A stretch of DNA of 7,715 nt from an uncultured Clostridia bacterium (GCA_937895775.1 CALBLD010000360.1:1-7715), one strand, 5' to 3'. Numbered from the stretch's first letter, positions 1 to 6,250 are shown. Made by a program: numbers and translations. The notes: a model not told the origin generated them from the sequence alone.

Positions 1-1
1 T

Positions 2-232
2 TGTCTGCTTGACGAAATTGAATCCGCACTCGACGAAGTAAATGTTGACAGATTCGCCGAATATGCCAAAAATTACTCGGGCAACACACAATTTATAATT
101 ATTACTCATCGACGCGGCACAATGGAAGAGGCAGACAGTCTGTACGGCGTAACCATGCAGGAGCGTGGTATATCAAAAATTCTTTCAATAAGTGTAAACG
201 AAGTAGAGCAAAAACTCGGAGTGAAGCTCTGA
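2..232 (+). CDS. smc: Chromosome segregation ATPase SMC, C-terminal fragment (5' end outside window)
   Basis: This is the last 76 codons of SMC, the condensin ATPase that compacts and helps segregate the chromosome in the nucleoid. The reading frame is open from the left edge to TGA at 230-232. The visible part is the end of the C-terminal ATPase head. It contains the Walker B tail and D-loop (LLDEIESALDEVNV), where the family usually reads LDE-x-EAALD, so Ser replaces the first Ala. The switch/H-loop follows (FIIITHRRGTMEEAD), then the family-typical LYGVTMQERGISKILSI stretch. The hinge, coiled coils and Walker A lie upstream, outside the window. ftsY starts 17 bases downstream, which is the usual smc-ftsY pairing of Firmicutes. 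The similar ATPases RecN and Rad50 are less likely because the THRRGTMEEAD-LYGVTMQ segment is specific to SMC. Confidence 0.95.
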   Translation, partial: CLLDEIESALDEVNVDRFAEYAKNYSGNTQFIIITHRRGTMEEADSLYGVTMQERGISKILSISVNEVEQKLGVKL

Positions 233-249
233 TCTGAAAGGAAATATAT

Positions 250-1149
250 ATGGGATTTTTCGAAAAACTAAAAAACGGATTATTCAAATCAAGAAACTCA
301 TTTTTCGGGCGCATAGTTTCGCTTTTTAAAAGAGGTATTGACGATGAAACACTTGACGAGCTTGAGGAAATACTGATTTCGGCGGATGTCGGAGTCAATT
401 CGACCGAAGAAATACTTGACAAATTACGCGAACGTGTAAAAGAAGAAAAAATCACCGACGGCGAGGAAGCAACCAAAGTACTCAAAGAAATTCTGGTTGA
501 AATGATCGGTGAAAGCAAGCCGCTGGATTTGTCAACCGAACCGTCCGTACTTTTGGTCATCGGTGTAAACGGCGTCGGAAAAACGACATCAATCGGCAAG
601 ATTGCAAATCATCTGAAAACCGAAGGAAAAAATGTTATACTCGCGGCGGCTGACACATTCAGAGCGGGCGCAATCGACCAGCTTCAGGTATGGGCAGACA
701 GAGCCGGAGTTGATCTTGTAAAGCAAAATGAAGGGAGCGATCCTGCCGCCGTTGTATTCGACGCGATCAGTGCCGCAAAAAAGCGCAGAGCTGATGTATT
801 GATCGTTGATACTGCGGGACGACTCCATAACAAGAAAAATCTTATGGCAGAGCTTGCAAAAATCAACCGCGTTATTGACCGCGAACTGCCCGGATGCTCA
901 AGAGAAACATTGCTTGTACTCGATGCAACAACAGGTCAAAATGCGGTAAATCAGGCAAAAGAATTTAAAAACTGTGCGGATATTACCGGACTTGTTCTGA
1001 CAAAGCTTGACGGAACAGCAAAAGGCGGAGTTGTTTTTTCGATAAAAGAACTATTAGATATTCCGGTCAAATATATAGGCGTGGGCGAGCAGATCGACGA
1101 TCTGAGACCGTTTGACCCGACCGAATTCGTAAATGCATTGTTTGATTAA
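250..1149 (+). CDS. ftsY: Signal recognition particle receptor FtsY (SRP GTPase)
   Basis: FtsY docks ribosome-SRP complexes at the cytoplasmic membrane and, with Ffh, hydrolyses GTP to hand nascent membrane proteins to SecYEG. The protein has 299 residues. An amphipathic, basic N-terminus (about 1-30, Phe/Lys-rich) probably touches lipid. The helical N domain (about 31-90, with ILISADVGV at 41-49) and the GTPase G domain follow. Visible motifs are the P-loop GVNGVGKT (105-112), the SRP-specific insertion start ADTFRAGAIDQLQVWA (134-149), G3 DTAGR (187-191), G4 TKLDGTAKGG (251-260), GVGE (277-280) and the closing FDPTEFVNALF. The acidic A domain of proteobacterial FtsY is absent, as is usual in Gram-positives. 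The start is supported by AAAGGA at 237-242, 7 bases upstream. Ffh is excluded by the missing M domain and by the FtsY-type C-terminus. Confidence 0.97.
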   Translation: MGFFEKLKNGLFKSRNSFFGRIVSLFKRGIDDETLDELEEILISADVGVNSTEEILDKLRERVKEEKITDGEEATKVLKEILVEMIGESKPLDLSTEPSVLLVIGVNGVGKTTSIGKIANHLKTEGKNVILAAADTFRAGAIDQLQVWADRAGVDLVKQNEGSDPAAVVFDAISAAKKRRADVLIVDTAGRLHNKKNLMAELAKINRVIDRELPGCSRETLLVLDATTGQNAVNQAKEFKNCADITGLVLTKLDGTAKGGVVFSIKELLDIPVKYIGVGEQIDDLRPFDPTEFVNALFD

Positions 1150-1164
1150 GGCGGAGCAAACGGT

Positions 1165-1770
1165 ATGAAAATAGTTCTTGCATCAAGAAATCAGAAAAAA
1201 ATAAATGAACTCCGAACCCTTCTCTCAAAAGAGGGTCTTGATATCGACATACTCTCTCTTGATGACATCGGATATTACGGCGACATTGAAGAGAACGGAA
1301 ACAGTTTTGAAGAAAACGCAATAATAAAAGCCTCTGTTCCGGCAAGCCTTGGGTACATCGGTATTGCCGATGACAGCGGACTGTGCGTTGACGCACTTGA
1401 CGGTGCACCGGGTATATATTCCGCGCGTTTCGCCGGTGAACCGTGCAACGATTCCGAAAACAACAGAAAATTATTGGCTATGCTCGGAAATCTCCCTGCG
1501 GAAAAACGAGGAGCATCTTTTGTCTGTACAATTGCCGCTGTTGCACCGAACGGAAACAGGATTACCGTCAGAGGCGAGTGCCGCGGAAGAATTCTTACCG
1601 AACTGCACGGGAAAGCCGGGTTCGGATATGATCCGCTATTCTTTTATGATAACTTTGGCAAAACCTTTGCCGAACTGTCACAGGAAGAAAAAAACCGCGT
1701 CAGCCACAGAGCAGTTGCAATAAAGAAATTTTCGACAGAATTCAAACATTTTTTGGAGAATAATCAATGA
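1165..1770 (+). CDS. rdgB: XTP/dITP diphosphatase (RdgB/HAM1 family)
   Basis: This cytosolic house-cleaning enzyme hydrolyses ITP, dITP and XTP to monophosphate plus pyrophosphate, keeping deaminated purines out of DNA and RNA. The 201-residue length is normal for the family. Motifs, in order, are the nucleotide-binding SRNQKK at 7-12 (S/T-x-N-x-x-K), ADDSGLCVDAL at 68-78 with the catalytic and metal-binding acidic pair D69/D70, GAPGIYSARFAG at 80-91, GFGYDPLFF at 152-160, and SHR at 180-182 before the C-terminal helix. All key residues appear intact. GGAG at 1153-1156 lies 8 bases before the ATG. The gene sits 15 bases after ftsY, and its TGA overlaps the ATG of yhbY (ATGA), suggesting translational coupling. 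In some bacteria rdgB adjoins rph or a phosphodiesterase gene; here it joins ribosome and secretion genes instead. Confidence 0.96.
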   Translation: MKIVLASRNQKKINELRTLLSKEGLDIDILSLDDIGYYGDIEENGNSFEENAIIKASVPASLGYIGIADDSGLCVDALDGAPGIYSARFAGEPCNDSENNRKLLAMLGNLPAEKRGASFVCTIAAVAPNGNRITVRGECRGRILTELHGKAGFGYDPLFFYDNFGKTFAELSQEEKNRVSHRAVAIKKFSTEFKHFLENNQ

Positions 1771-2063
1771 CAGGAAAACAACGTGCATATCTGAGATCAC
1801 TTGCTACATCGCTTCAGCCTATTTTTCAGGTCGGGAAAGGCGAAATCACAGACGAAATGACAACACAGATCGGAAATGCTCTCGAAGCAAGAGAGCTTAT
1901 AAAGGTCAAGGTTCTTGACAACAGTGCCTATTCCGCAAGAGAAGCAGCGGATATAATATCCGAGGCAACCGAATCCGAGGTAATTACAGTTATCGGAACA
2001 AAATTTGTACTTTATAAAGAATCGCAGAAACACAAGAAGATCGATATTAAATCAATGGTGTAG
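1767..2063 (+). CDS. yhbY: Ribosome assembly RNA-binding protein YhbY (CRM domain)
   Basis: This small protein of 98 residues is a stand-alone CRM (YhbY) domain, a family that associates with pre-50S ribosomal particles. It opens with the family-typical TGKQRAYLRSLA (2-13). A PIFQVGKGEIT segment (18-28), which carries the RNA-binding loop, and ALEARELIKVKVL (38-50) follow, and it ends in the VIGTKFVLYKES strand (75-85). The loop reads G-K-G-E where relatives such as Bacillus YqeI, as I recall that sequence, have G-K-G-G, so the second glycine of the GxxG loop appears to be replaced by Glu26. GGAG at 1755-1758, 8 bases before the ATG, supports the start, which overlaps the rdgB stop by 4 bases. 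nadD follows after 4 bases, an association common in Firmicutes. The family is clear; the effect of the loop change is unknown. Confidence 0.95.
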   Translation: MTGKQRAYLRSLATSLQPIFQVGKGEITDEMTTQIGNALEARELIKVKVLDNSAYSAREAADIISEATESEVITVIGTKFVLYKESQKHKKIDIKSMV

Positions 2064-2067
2064 ACAA

Positions 2068-2697
2068 ATGACCGATTATGAAAGACTCGGAATTTACGGG
2101 GGGACATTTTCTCCTCCGCACAACGGGCATCTTTATGCTGCAACCACATTTCTGAATAAAATAAATCTTGACAGACTTCTGATTATACCGACATGCATAC
2201 CTCCTCACAAAGAGGTCTTTTCAAACAATCCGAAAGCGCGTCTTCAAATGACCGAACTTGCCTTTTCCGGGCTTCCGGAATATGGAAAAAAGATTTTCGT
2301 TGACGACTTCGAATATGCATCCGGCGGTAAAAGCTATACGGCAAACACGCTTGAACATTTTTCATCAAAAAACAGACATCTCTTTTTTCTGTGCGGAACC
2401 GATATGTTTCTGACCCTTGACAGTTGGTACCGACCGGACAAAATATGTAAACTCGCAACCATCGTTGTAATGGACAGATATCGCGGCGAAAGCAAATCGG
2501 CAATAGATGCTTACGCAGTAATGCTCAAAAGCAAGTACAATGCTTCGATTTCAATAATTGATGCTCCTCCGCTTGAAATTTCCTCGTCACAGATACGCGA
2601 TGCTGTAGTAAATGGGAATGACATATCCGGCTTGGTTCCGGATTCTATACGAAAATACATTGAGGAAAACAAATTATACAGGAATGAACAAGTCTGA
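2068..2697 (+). CDS. nadD: Nicotinate-nucleotide adenylyltransferase NadD
   Basis: NadD joins nicotinate mononucleotide and ATP to make deamido-NAD plus pyrophosphate, a late step in NAD synthesis. The protein has 209 residues when started at ATG 2068. Motifs are the nucleotidyltransferase signature GGTFSPPHNGHL (11-22; it contains the HxGH motif, H18-x-G-H21), IPPHK (44-48), SYTANTLEHF (89-98), the CGTDMF segment (109-114), the C-terminal ISSSQIRDAV (171-180) equivalent to ISSTxIR, and the closing VPDSIRKYIEENKLY. The frame is open further upstream to 2005, but that extension lies wholly inside yhbY and precedes the conserved LGIYGGTF start, so I rejected it. The Shine-Dalgarno is weak (GGTG at 2057-2060, 7 bases upstream), and translation probably depends on ribosomes finishing yhbY 4 bases earlier. 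It overlaps yqeK, the usual Firmicutes partner. Confidence 0.95.
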   Translation: MTDYERLGIYGGTFSPPHNGHLYAATTFLNKINLDRLLIIPTCIPPHKEVFSNNPKARLQMTELAFSGLPEYGKKIFVDDFEYASGGKSYTANTLEHFSSKNRHLFFLCGTDMFLTLDSWYRPDKICKLATIVVMDRYRGESKSAIDAYAVMLKSKYNASISIIDAPPLEISSSQIRDAVVNGNDISGLVPDSIRKYIEENKLYRNEQV

Positions 2698-3310
2698 TAT
2701 TCAAACACTGAAAATTGAAATACAAAAAGACGTAAGCGGTTATCGGTACATTCATACCATTTCGGTAGCCGACGAATGTATCAGACTTGCAAAAATGTAT
2801 TCGCTTGATGCGGAAGACAGTATTTACCTGCAATCGGCTGCGCTTCTTCACGATATAACGAAAGGGTGTAACACGGAAAAACAGCTTGAGCTTGCAAAAG
2901 AACTCGGATTGACCCTTGATATTGATGATCTGCTCTGTCCGTCTGTCTTACATGCGATTACCGGAGCGGCTTATGTCGAAAAATTTTACGGAAGGTTTAC
3001 CAATCCGACAGTCATATCCGCAATAAGATGTCACACAACCGGAAAACCGGATATGAGTACAACAGACAAACTCCTATATCTTGCGGATTATATCGAACCC
3101 ACAAGAAAACACGAAAGTTGCGTTTATCTGAGAGATTACTTTTACAAAAACAAGGACAACCTCGGTTTATCTGCTCTTCTTGACAGAACATTACTGAAAT
3201 CTTTTGATCTTACCATAAAACATCTGATTGATAGTAATACTTTCATTCACACACAAACAATAAAATCACGCAACAGTCTGATTAAATCAATGCACTTATC
3301 AAACTCATAA
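2684..3310 (+). CDS. yqeK: HD-domain hydrolase YqeK (symmetrical Ap4A hydrolase family)
   Basis: YqeK family proteins are metal-dependent HD hydrolases, and characterised members split diadenosine tetraphosphate symmetrically into two ADP. This copy has 208 residues. Likely metal ligands are H24 (RYIHTISVAD), the H56-D57 pair (SAALLHDITKG), H90 (VLHAITGA), H117 (AIRCHTTGKPDMS) and D135 (LLYLADYIEPTRKH). The last of these blocks is characteristic of YqeK. I chose ATG 2684 because the conserved N-terminal helix starts just after it and the length then fits the family. The frame is open back to 2612, but that part only duplicates nadD coding sequence. The start lies 14 bases inside nadD with no well-spaced Shine-Dalgarno (GAGGA at 2662-2666 is 17 bases away), so re-initiation from nadD is likely. 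The substrate is inferred from family membership, not from this sequence. Confidence 0.93.
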   Translation: MNKSDIQTLKIEIQKDVSGYRYIHTISVADECIRLAKMYSLDAEDSIYLQSAALLHDITKGCNTEKQLELAKELGLTLDIDDLLCPSVLHAITGAAYVEKFYGRFTNPTVISAIRCHTTGKPDMSTTDKLLYLADYIEPTRKHESCVYLRDYFYKNKDNLGLSALLDRTLLKSFDLTIKHLIDSNTFIHTQTIKSRNSLIKSMHLSNS

Positions 3311-3327
3311 AAGAAAGGAATATCGAT

Positions 3328-3726
3328 ATGACAGAACAAGCAAAAATCCGTGATTTGTCAACAGCAGGTTCATCGGATATAGCACACTCAATCGCAGAGA
3401 TACTGAACGGACACAAAATAAAGGATCTGACGGTGCTACGTGTCGATGACAAGACGGTTCTGACAGATTATTTCGTCATATGTACATGCAGTTCATCCAC
3501 ACAAGTAAGAGCTCTTGCGGCAGAGATTGAATACAAGATGTCGCTATGCGGCGTTAAAATGTGGAACATGGATGGCTACGGTGAAGGAAATTGGGCGGTT
3601 ATAGACTTCGGATGCGTTATGGTTCATATATTCAGTCGGGAAACACGCGATTTCTATAAGCTTGATAAGCTATGGGCAGATGCCGAAAAAATAGATCTGA
3701 CAAGTATACAAAACGAATCCGATTGA
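3328..3726 (+). CDS. rsfS: Ribosomal silencing factor RsfS (Iojap/DUF143)
   Basis: RsfS binds protein uL14 (L14) on the large ribosomal subunit and blocks joining with the 30S subunit, lowering translation when nutrients are short. This copy has 132 residues, slightly long because of about 15 extra residues before the conserved core. The core shows IAEILNGHKIKDLTVLRV (22-39), TDYFVICTCSSSTQVRALA (46-64), the YGEGNWAVIDFG segment (84-95), VMVHIFSRETRDFY (97-110) and KLDKLWADAE (111-120). All are hallmarks of the family. Two positions look unusual: CTCSSS where CSGxS is common, and Cys96 where the DYGDVVVH consensus has Asp. AAAGGA at 3314-3319, 8 bases before the ATG, is a good ribosome binding site. 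yqeK ends 17 bases upstream and leuS starts 18 bases downstream. Many Clostridia carry an LCP-family (LytR) gene between yqeK and rsfS; it is absent here. Confidence 0.95.
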   Translation: MTEQAKIRDLSTAGSSDIAHSIAEILNGHKIKDLTVLRVDDKTVLTDYFVICTCSSSTQVRALAAEIEYKMSLCGVKMWNMDGYGEGNWAVIDFGCVMVHIFSRETRDFYKLDKLWADAEKIDLTSIQNESD

Positions 3727-3728
3727 AA

Positions 3729-3734
3729 AAGGAG
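3729..3734 (+). promoter_or_regulatory. Shine-Dalgarno of leuS, with two possible start codons
   Basis: AAGGAG precedes leuS. It is 10 bases from ATG 3745 and only 4 bases from the in-frame TTG at 3739. Both starts encode nearly the same protein (two residues differ). I favour ATG 3745 because ATG is the stronger codon and 4 bases is a short spacing, but the spacing alone does not settle it. Confidence 0.6.
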
Positions 3735-3744
3735 ACATTTGAAA

Positions 3745-6147
3745 ATGAAATACGATTTTAAAACTATTGAAAAAAAGTGGCAAAAGAAATGGGACGAAGC
3801 AGGTGCGTTCAAAGCATGTGACAATTCGGACAAGAAAAAGTTTTATGCTCTTGTCGAATTTCCGTACCCGTCCGGTGCCGGAATGCACGTGGGACACATA
3901 AAAGCATATTCCGGACTTGAGGTGATATCCCGCAAAAGACGTATGCAGGGATATAATGTACTTTTCCCTATCGGCTTCGATGCGTTCGGACTTCCGACCG
4001 AGAACTACGCTATAAAAACGGGAACCCACCCACGCATTGTAACAGACAAAAACATCGAGCATTTTACCGAACAGTTAAAACAGGTCGGATTTTCATTTGA
4101 CTGGAGCCGTACAATAGACACCACCGATGAAGATTATTATAAATGGACGCAGTGGATCTTTTGCAAAATGTTCGACAAAGGACTTGTGTTCAGGGACAAA
4201 ACGCTTGTAAACTACTGCCCTTCCTGCAAGGTTGTGCTTTCAAACGAAGACTCACAGGGTGGCAAATGCGATATTTGTCACAGCGATGTTGTTCAGAAAT
4301 CCAAAGATGTATGGTATTTAAGAATAACAGATTACGCCGACAAGCTGCTCCAAGGTCTTGACGATGTTGATTATCTGCCGAACATCAAACTCCAGCAGGA
4401 AAACTGGATCGGCAAATCAACCGGAGCGTTTGTTGACTTCAAAATCGACGGTACAGACGAAAAGCTTGAAATATACACGACAAGACCGGACACAATGTTC
4501 GGAGTTACATTTATGGTAATAGCTCCCGAACATCCTATAATCGAAAAATTAAGAAACAAAATAACAAATTACAGCGAGCTTGAAGCCTATAAAAACGAGT
4601 GTGCCAAAAAAACCGAATTTGAACGCACACAGCTTGTAAAAGACAAAACGGGTGTAAAGATCGTCGGAATTGATGCCGTGAATCCTATTAACGGCAAAAA
4701 AATACCCATCTTTATTTCGGATTACGTAATGATGGGGTACGGCACAGGTGCAATTATGGCAGTCCCGGCGCATGACGAGCGCGACTATGCATTTGCAAAA
4801 AAATTCGGCGCTGACATTATTGAAGTCATAAAAGGCGGAGATATTGACAAAGAAGCATACACCGGCGACGGCGAAATGGTCAATTCTGACTTTCTGAATG
4901 GCATTACGAATAAAAAAGATGCTATTGCGTGCATGATCGACAAGCTTGAAGCAATGGGGATAGGTAAAAAAGGTGTTCAATACAAGATGAAAGATTGGGC
5001 ATTCAACCGCCAGCGTTATTGGGGTGAGCCGATACCGATCATACATTGTCCCAAGTGCGGAATGGTTCATGTTCCTTATGACGAGTTACCGCTTCGCCTT
5101 CCCGCCGTCGAAAACTTTATGCCCGGCGAAGGTGGTGAAAGCCCGCTTGCAAAAATCGAATCATTTGTAAAATGCAAGTGTCCGAAATGCGGATCGGATG
5201 CAAAAAGAGAAACCGACACCATGCCTCAGTGGGCAGGATCGTCATGGTATTTCATCAGGTACATCGATCCTCACAATGACAAAGAGATTGCCGATCCCGA
5301 TAAAATGAAGTACTGGCTCCCCGTCGATTGGTATAACGGCGGCATGGAGCATGTTACACGTCACCTGATATATTCAAGATTCTGGTATAAATTCCTCTAT
5401 GATATAGGCATCGTCCCGACATCGGAGCCGTATGCAAAACGTACCGCTCAGGGACTTATACTCGGTCCCGATGGCGTTAAAATGTCAAAGTCACGCGGAA
5501 ATGTGATAGACCCCAACGAAGTCGTCGAAACCTACGGAGCAGATACACTCCGTACCTATGTTCTCTTTATGGGCGACTATACATCTGCCGCTCCGTGGTC
5601 AGAGGCAAGTGTACGCGGATGCAAGCGTTTTCTTGAACGTGTTGCCGACCTTCCCGATATCGTAAGCGGCAACGGACATACACCCGAGCTTGAATCCGCT
5701 TTCCACAAAACTATCAGAAAGGTTTCTTCCGATATAGAAGACATGAAGTTCAACACGGCAATTGCGTCGCTCATGTCACTTATCAATTCAATAAATGAAT
5801 GCGGAAAACTGACAACAGACGAGCTCAAAATATTTATTAAGCTTCTCTGCCCGTTTGCACCTCACCTCTGCGAAGAAATCTGGTCGGGACTCGGTGAAAG
5901 TACACTTCTTTCCCTGTCCGAATGGCCCGAATACGATGAATCCAAAACGGTTGATTCAACGGTTGAAATAGCAATACAGATATGCGGAAAGTTCAAGGGA
6001 ACGGTTGTTTTGCCTGCGTCCGCGAACAAGGACGAGGTTATAGCCGCTGTCAAATCCAACGCGAGGGTTTCGGAGCTTATTGAAGGAAAGACGATTATCA
6101 AAGAAATCTATGTTCCCGGCAAGCTTGTAAATATTGTTGTCAAATAA
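3745..6147 (+). CDS. leuS: Leucyl-tRNA synthetase LeuRS
   Basis: LeuRS is a class Ia synthetase that charges tRNA-Leu and edits mischarged norvaline and isoleucine. It has 800 residues from ATG 3745, close to the Bacillus length. Features in order are the HIGH-equivalent HVGH (48-51) after FPYPSGAGM; FDAFGLPTENYAI (78-90); a first zinc knuckle with CPSC (158-161) and CDIC (175-178); the CP1 editing domain with TTRPDT (245-250) and GTGAIMAVPAHDERD (333-347, with the conserved Asp at 347); and a second zinc ribbon with CPKC (435-438) and CKCPKC (477-482). DTMPQWAGSSWYF (491-503), the signature KMSKS (579-583) and the anticodon-binding domain (CPFAPHLCEEIW, 702-713) follow. All catalytic and editing motifs look intact. 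A TTG at 3739 could add two residues. The gap to rsfS leaves no room for a T-box leader. Confidence 0.97.
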   Translation: MKYDFKTIEKKWQKKWDEAGAFKACDNSDKKKFYALVEFPYPSGAGMHVGHIKAYSGLEVISRKRRMQGYNVLFPIGFDAFGLPTENYAIKTGTHPRIVTDKNIEHFTEQLKQVGFSFDWSRTIDTTDEDYYKWTQWIFCKMFDKGLVFRDKTLVNYCPSCKVVLSNEDSQGGKCDICHSDVVQKSKDVWYLRITDYADKLLQGLDDVDYLPNIKLQQENWIGKSTGAFVDFKIDGTDEKLEIYTTRPDTMFGVTFMVIAPEHPIIEKLRNKITNYSELEAYKNECAKKTEFERTQLVKDKTGVKIVGIDAVNPINGKKIPIFISDYVMMGYGTGAIMAVPAHDERDYAFAKKFGADIIEVIKGGDIDKEAYTGDGEMVNSDFLNGITNKKDAIACMIDKLEAMGIGKKGVQYKMKDWAFNRQRYWGEPIPIIHCPKCGMVHVPYDELPLRLPAVENFMPGEGGESPLAKIESFVKCKCPKCGSDAKRETDTMPQWAGSSWYFIRYIDPHNDKEIADPDKMKYWLPVDWYNGGMEHVTRHLIYSRFWYKFLYDIGIVPTSEPYAKRTAQGLILGPDGVKMSKSRGNVIDPNEVVETYGADTLRTYVLFMGDYTSAAPWSEASVRGCKRFLERVADLPDIVSGNGHTPELESAFHKTIRKVSSDIEDMKFNTAIASLMSLINSINECGKLTTDELKIFIKLLCPFAPHLCEEIWSGLGESTLLSLSEWPEYDESKTVDSTVEIAIQICGKFKGTVVLPASANKDEVIAAVKSNARVSELIEGKTIIKEIYVPGKLVNIVVK

Positions 6148-6162
6148 ACGAAAAACGATCCA

Positions 6163-6189
6163 ATTTGTCTGCGTAAATACTTGACAAAT
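6163..6189. repeat. 7-bp inverted repeat overlapping the rpsU -35 box
   Basis: ATTTGTC at 6163-6169 is the exact reverse complement of GACAAAT at 6183-6189, with 13 bases between. The right arm includes most of the -35 hexamer TTGACA. It could be a repressor site or chance in AT-rich DNA. No T-run follows, so it is a poor terminator candidate for leuS. Confidence 0.35.
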
Positions 6190-6209
6190 GAATAAAAATA
6201 TAGTATAAT
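6181..6209 (+). promoter_or_regulatory. Consensus housekeeping (SigA/sigma-70) promoter for rpsU
   Basis: A perfect -35 TTGACA (6181-6186) and a perfect -10 TATAAT (6204-6209) are separated by the ideal 17 bases, with an AT-rich spacer. Transcription should begin near 6215-6218, giving a leader of about 48 bases before the rpsU ATG. This is the only clear consensus promoter I see on the plus strand. It suggests rpsU is expressed strongly and independently of the upstream operon. Confidence 0.9.
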
Positions 6210-6227
6210 ACCAAGCGATGATTATAT

Positions 6228-6250
6228 TCTCTTTGCAGAATGCGAGGGGA
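6228..6250 (+). promoter_or_regulatory. Leader hairpin covering part of the rpsU Shine-Dalgarno
   Basis: In the rpsU leader a pyrimidine-rich arm (TCTCTTTGCA, 6228-6237) can pair with the purine-rich arm TGCGAGGGGA (6241-6250) across a GAA triloop. That gives 10 pairs, three of them G-U. The 3' arm includes the first part of the ribosome binding site GGGGAGGG (6246-6253), so folding would partly hide it. The structure is drawn by hand with no energy calculation. A regulatory role, for example S21 feedback on its own mRNA, is only inferred. Confidence 0.4.

Larger units (their letters stand above)
2..6147 (+). other. Probable single operon smc-ftsY-rdgB-yhbY-nadD-yqeK-rsfS-leuS
   Basis: Eight co-directional genes are spaced 17, 15, -4, 4, -14, 17 and 18 bases apart (negative means overlap). 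I see no promoter-like pair and no hairpin with a T-run in any gap. Polycistronic transcription from a promoter left of the window is the simplest reading. No obvious terminator follows leuS, so some transcripts may run into rpsU and stop at the hairpins beyond it. Internal promoters inside coding regions cannot be excluded by eye. Confidence 0.65.

Noticed and set aside
102..599. 165-codon minus-strand open frame, very Ser-rich
   Set aside because: It is antisense to smc and ftsY. Its Ser/Ile-rich composition is what the reverse complement of Glu/Asp/Lys-rich coding gives, and it shows no recognisable motif.
1349..1723. 124-codon plus-strand frame inside rdgB
   Set aside because: It is out of frame with a complete, motif-bearing rdgB, and its sequence has no conserved features.
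2005..2067. 21-residue N-terminal extension of nadD
   Set aside because: The extra residues overlap the conserved end of yhbY, and the family's conserved start (LGIYGGTF) follows naturally from ATG 2068.
2612..2683. 24-residue N-terminal extension of yqeK
   Set aside because: It overlaps conserved nadD coding sequence, no ribosome binding site favours 2612, and the length without it suits the family better.
3670..4062. 130-codon minus-strand open frame across the rsfS/leuS junction
   Set aside because: It is antisense to two confident genes and shows no motif. It is a shadow of their codon pattern.
4549..5070. 173-codon minus-strand open frame with Cys/Phe-rich sequence
   Set aside because: It lies wholly antisense within the leuS editing domain, which is intact in its own frame. 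No family resemblance.
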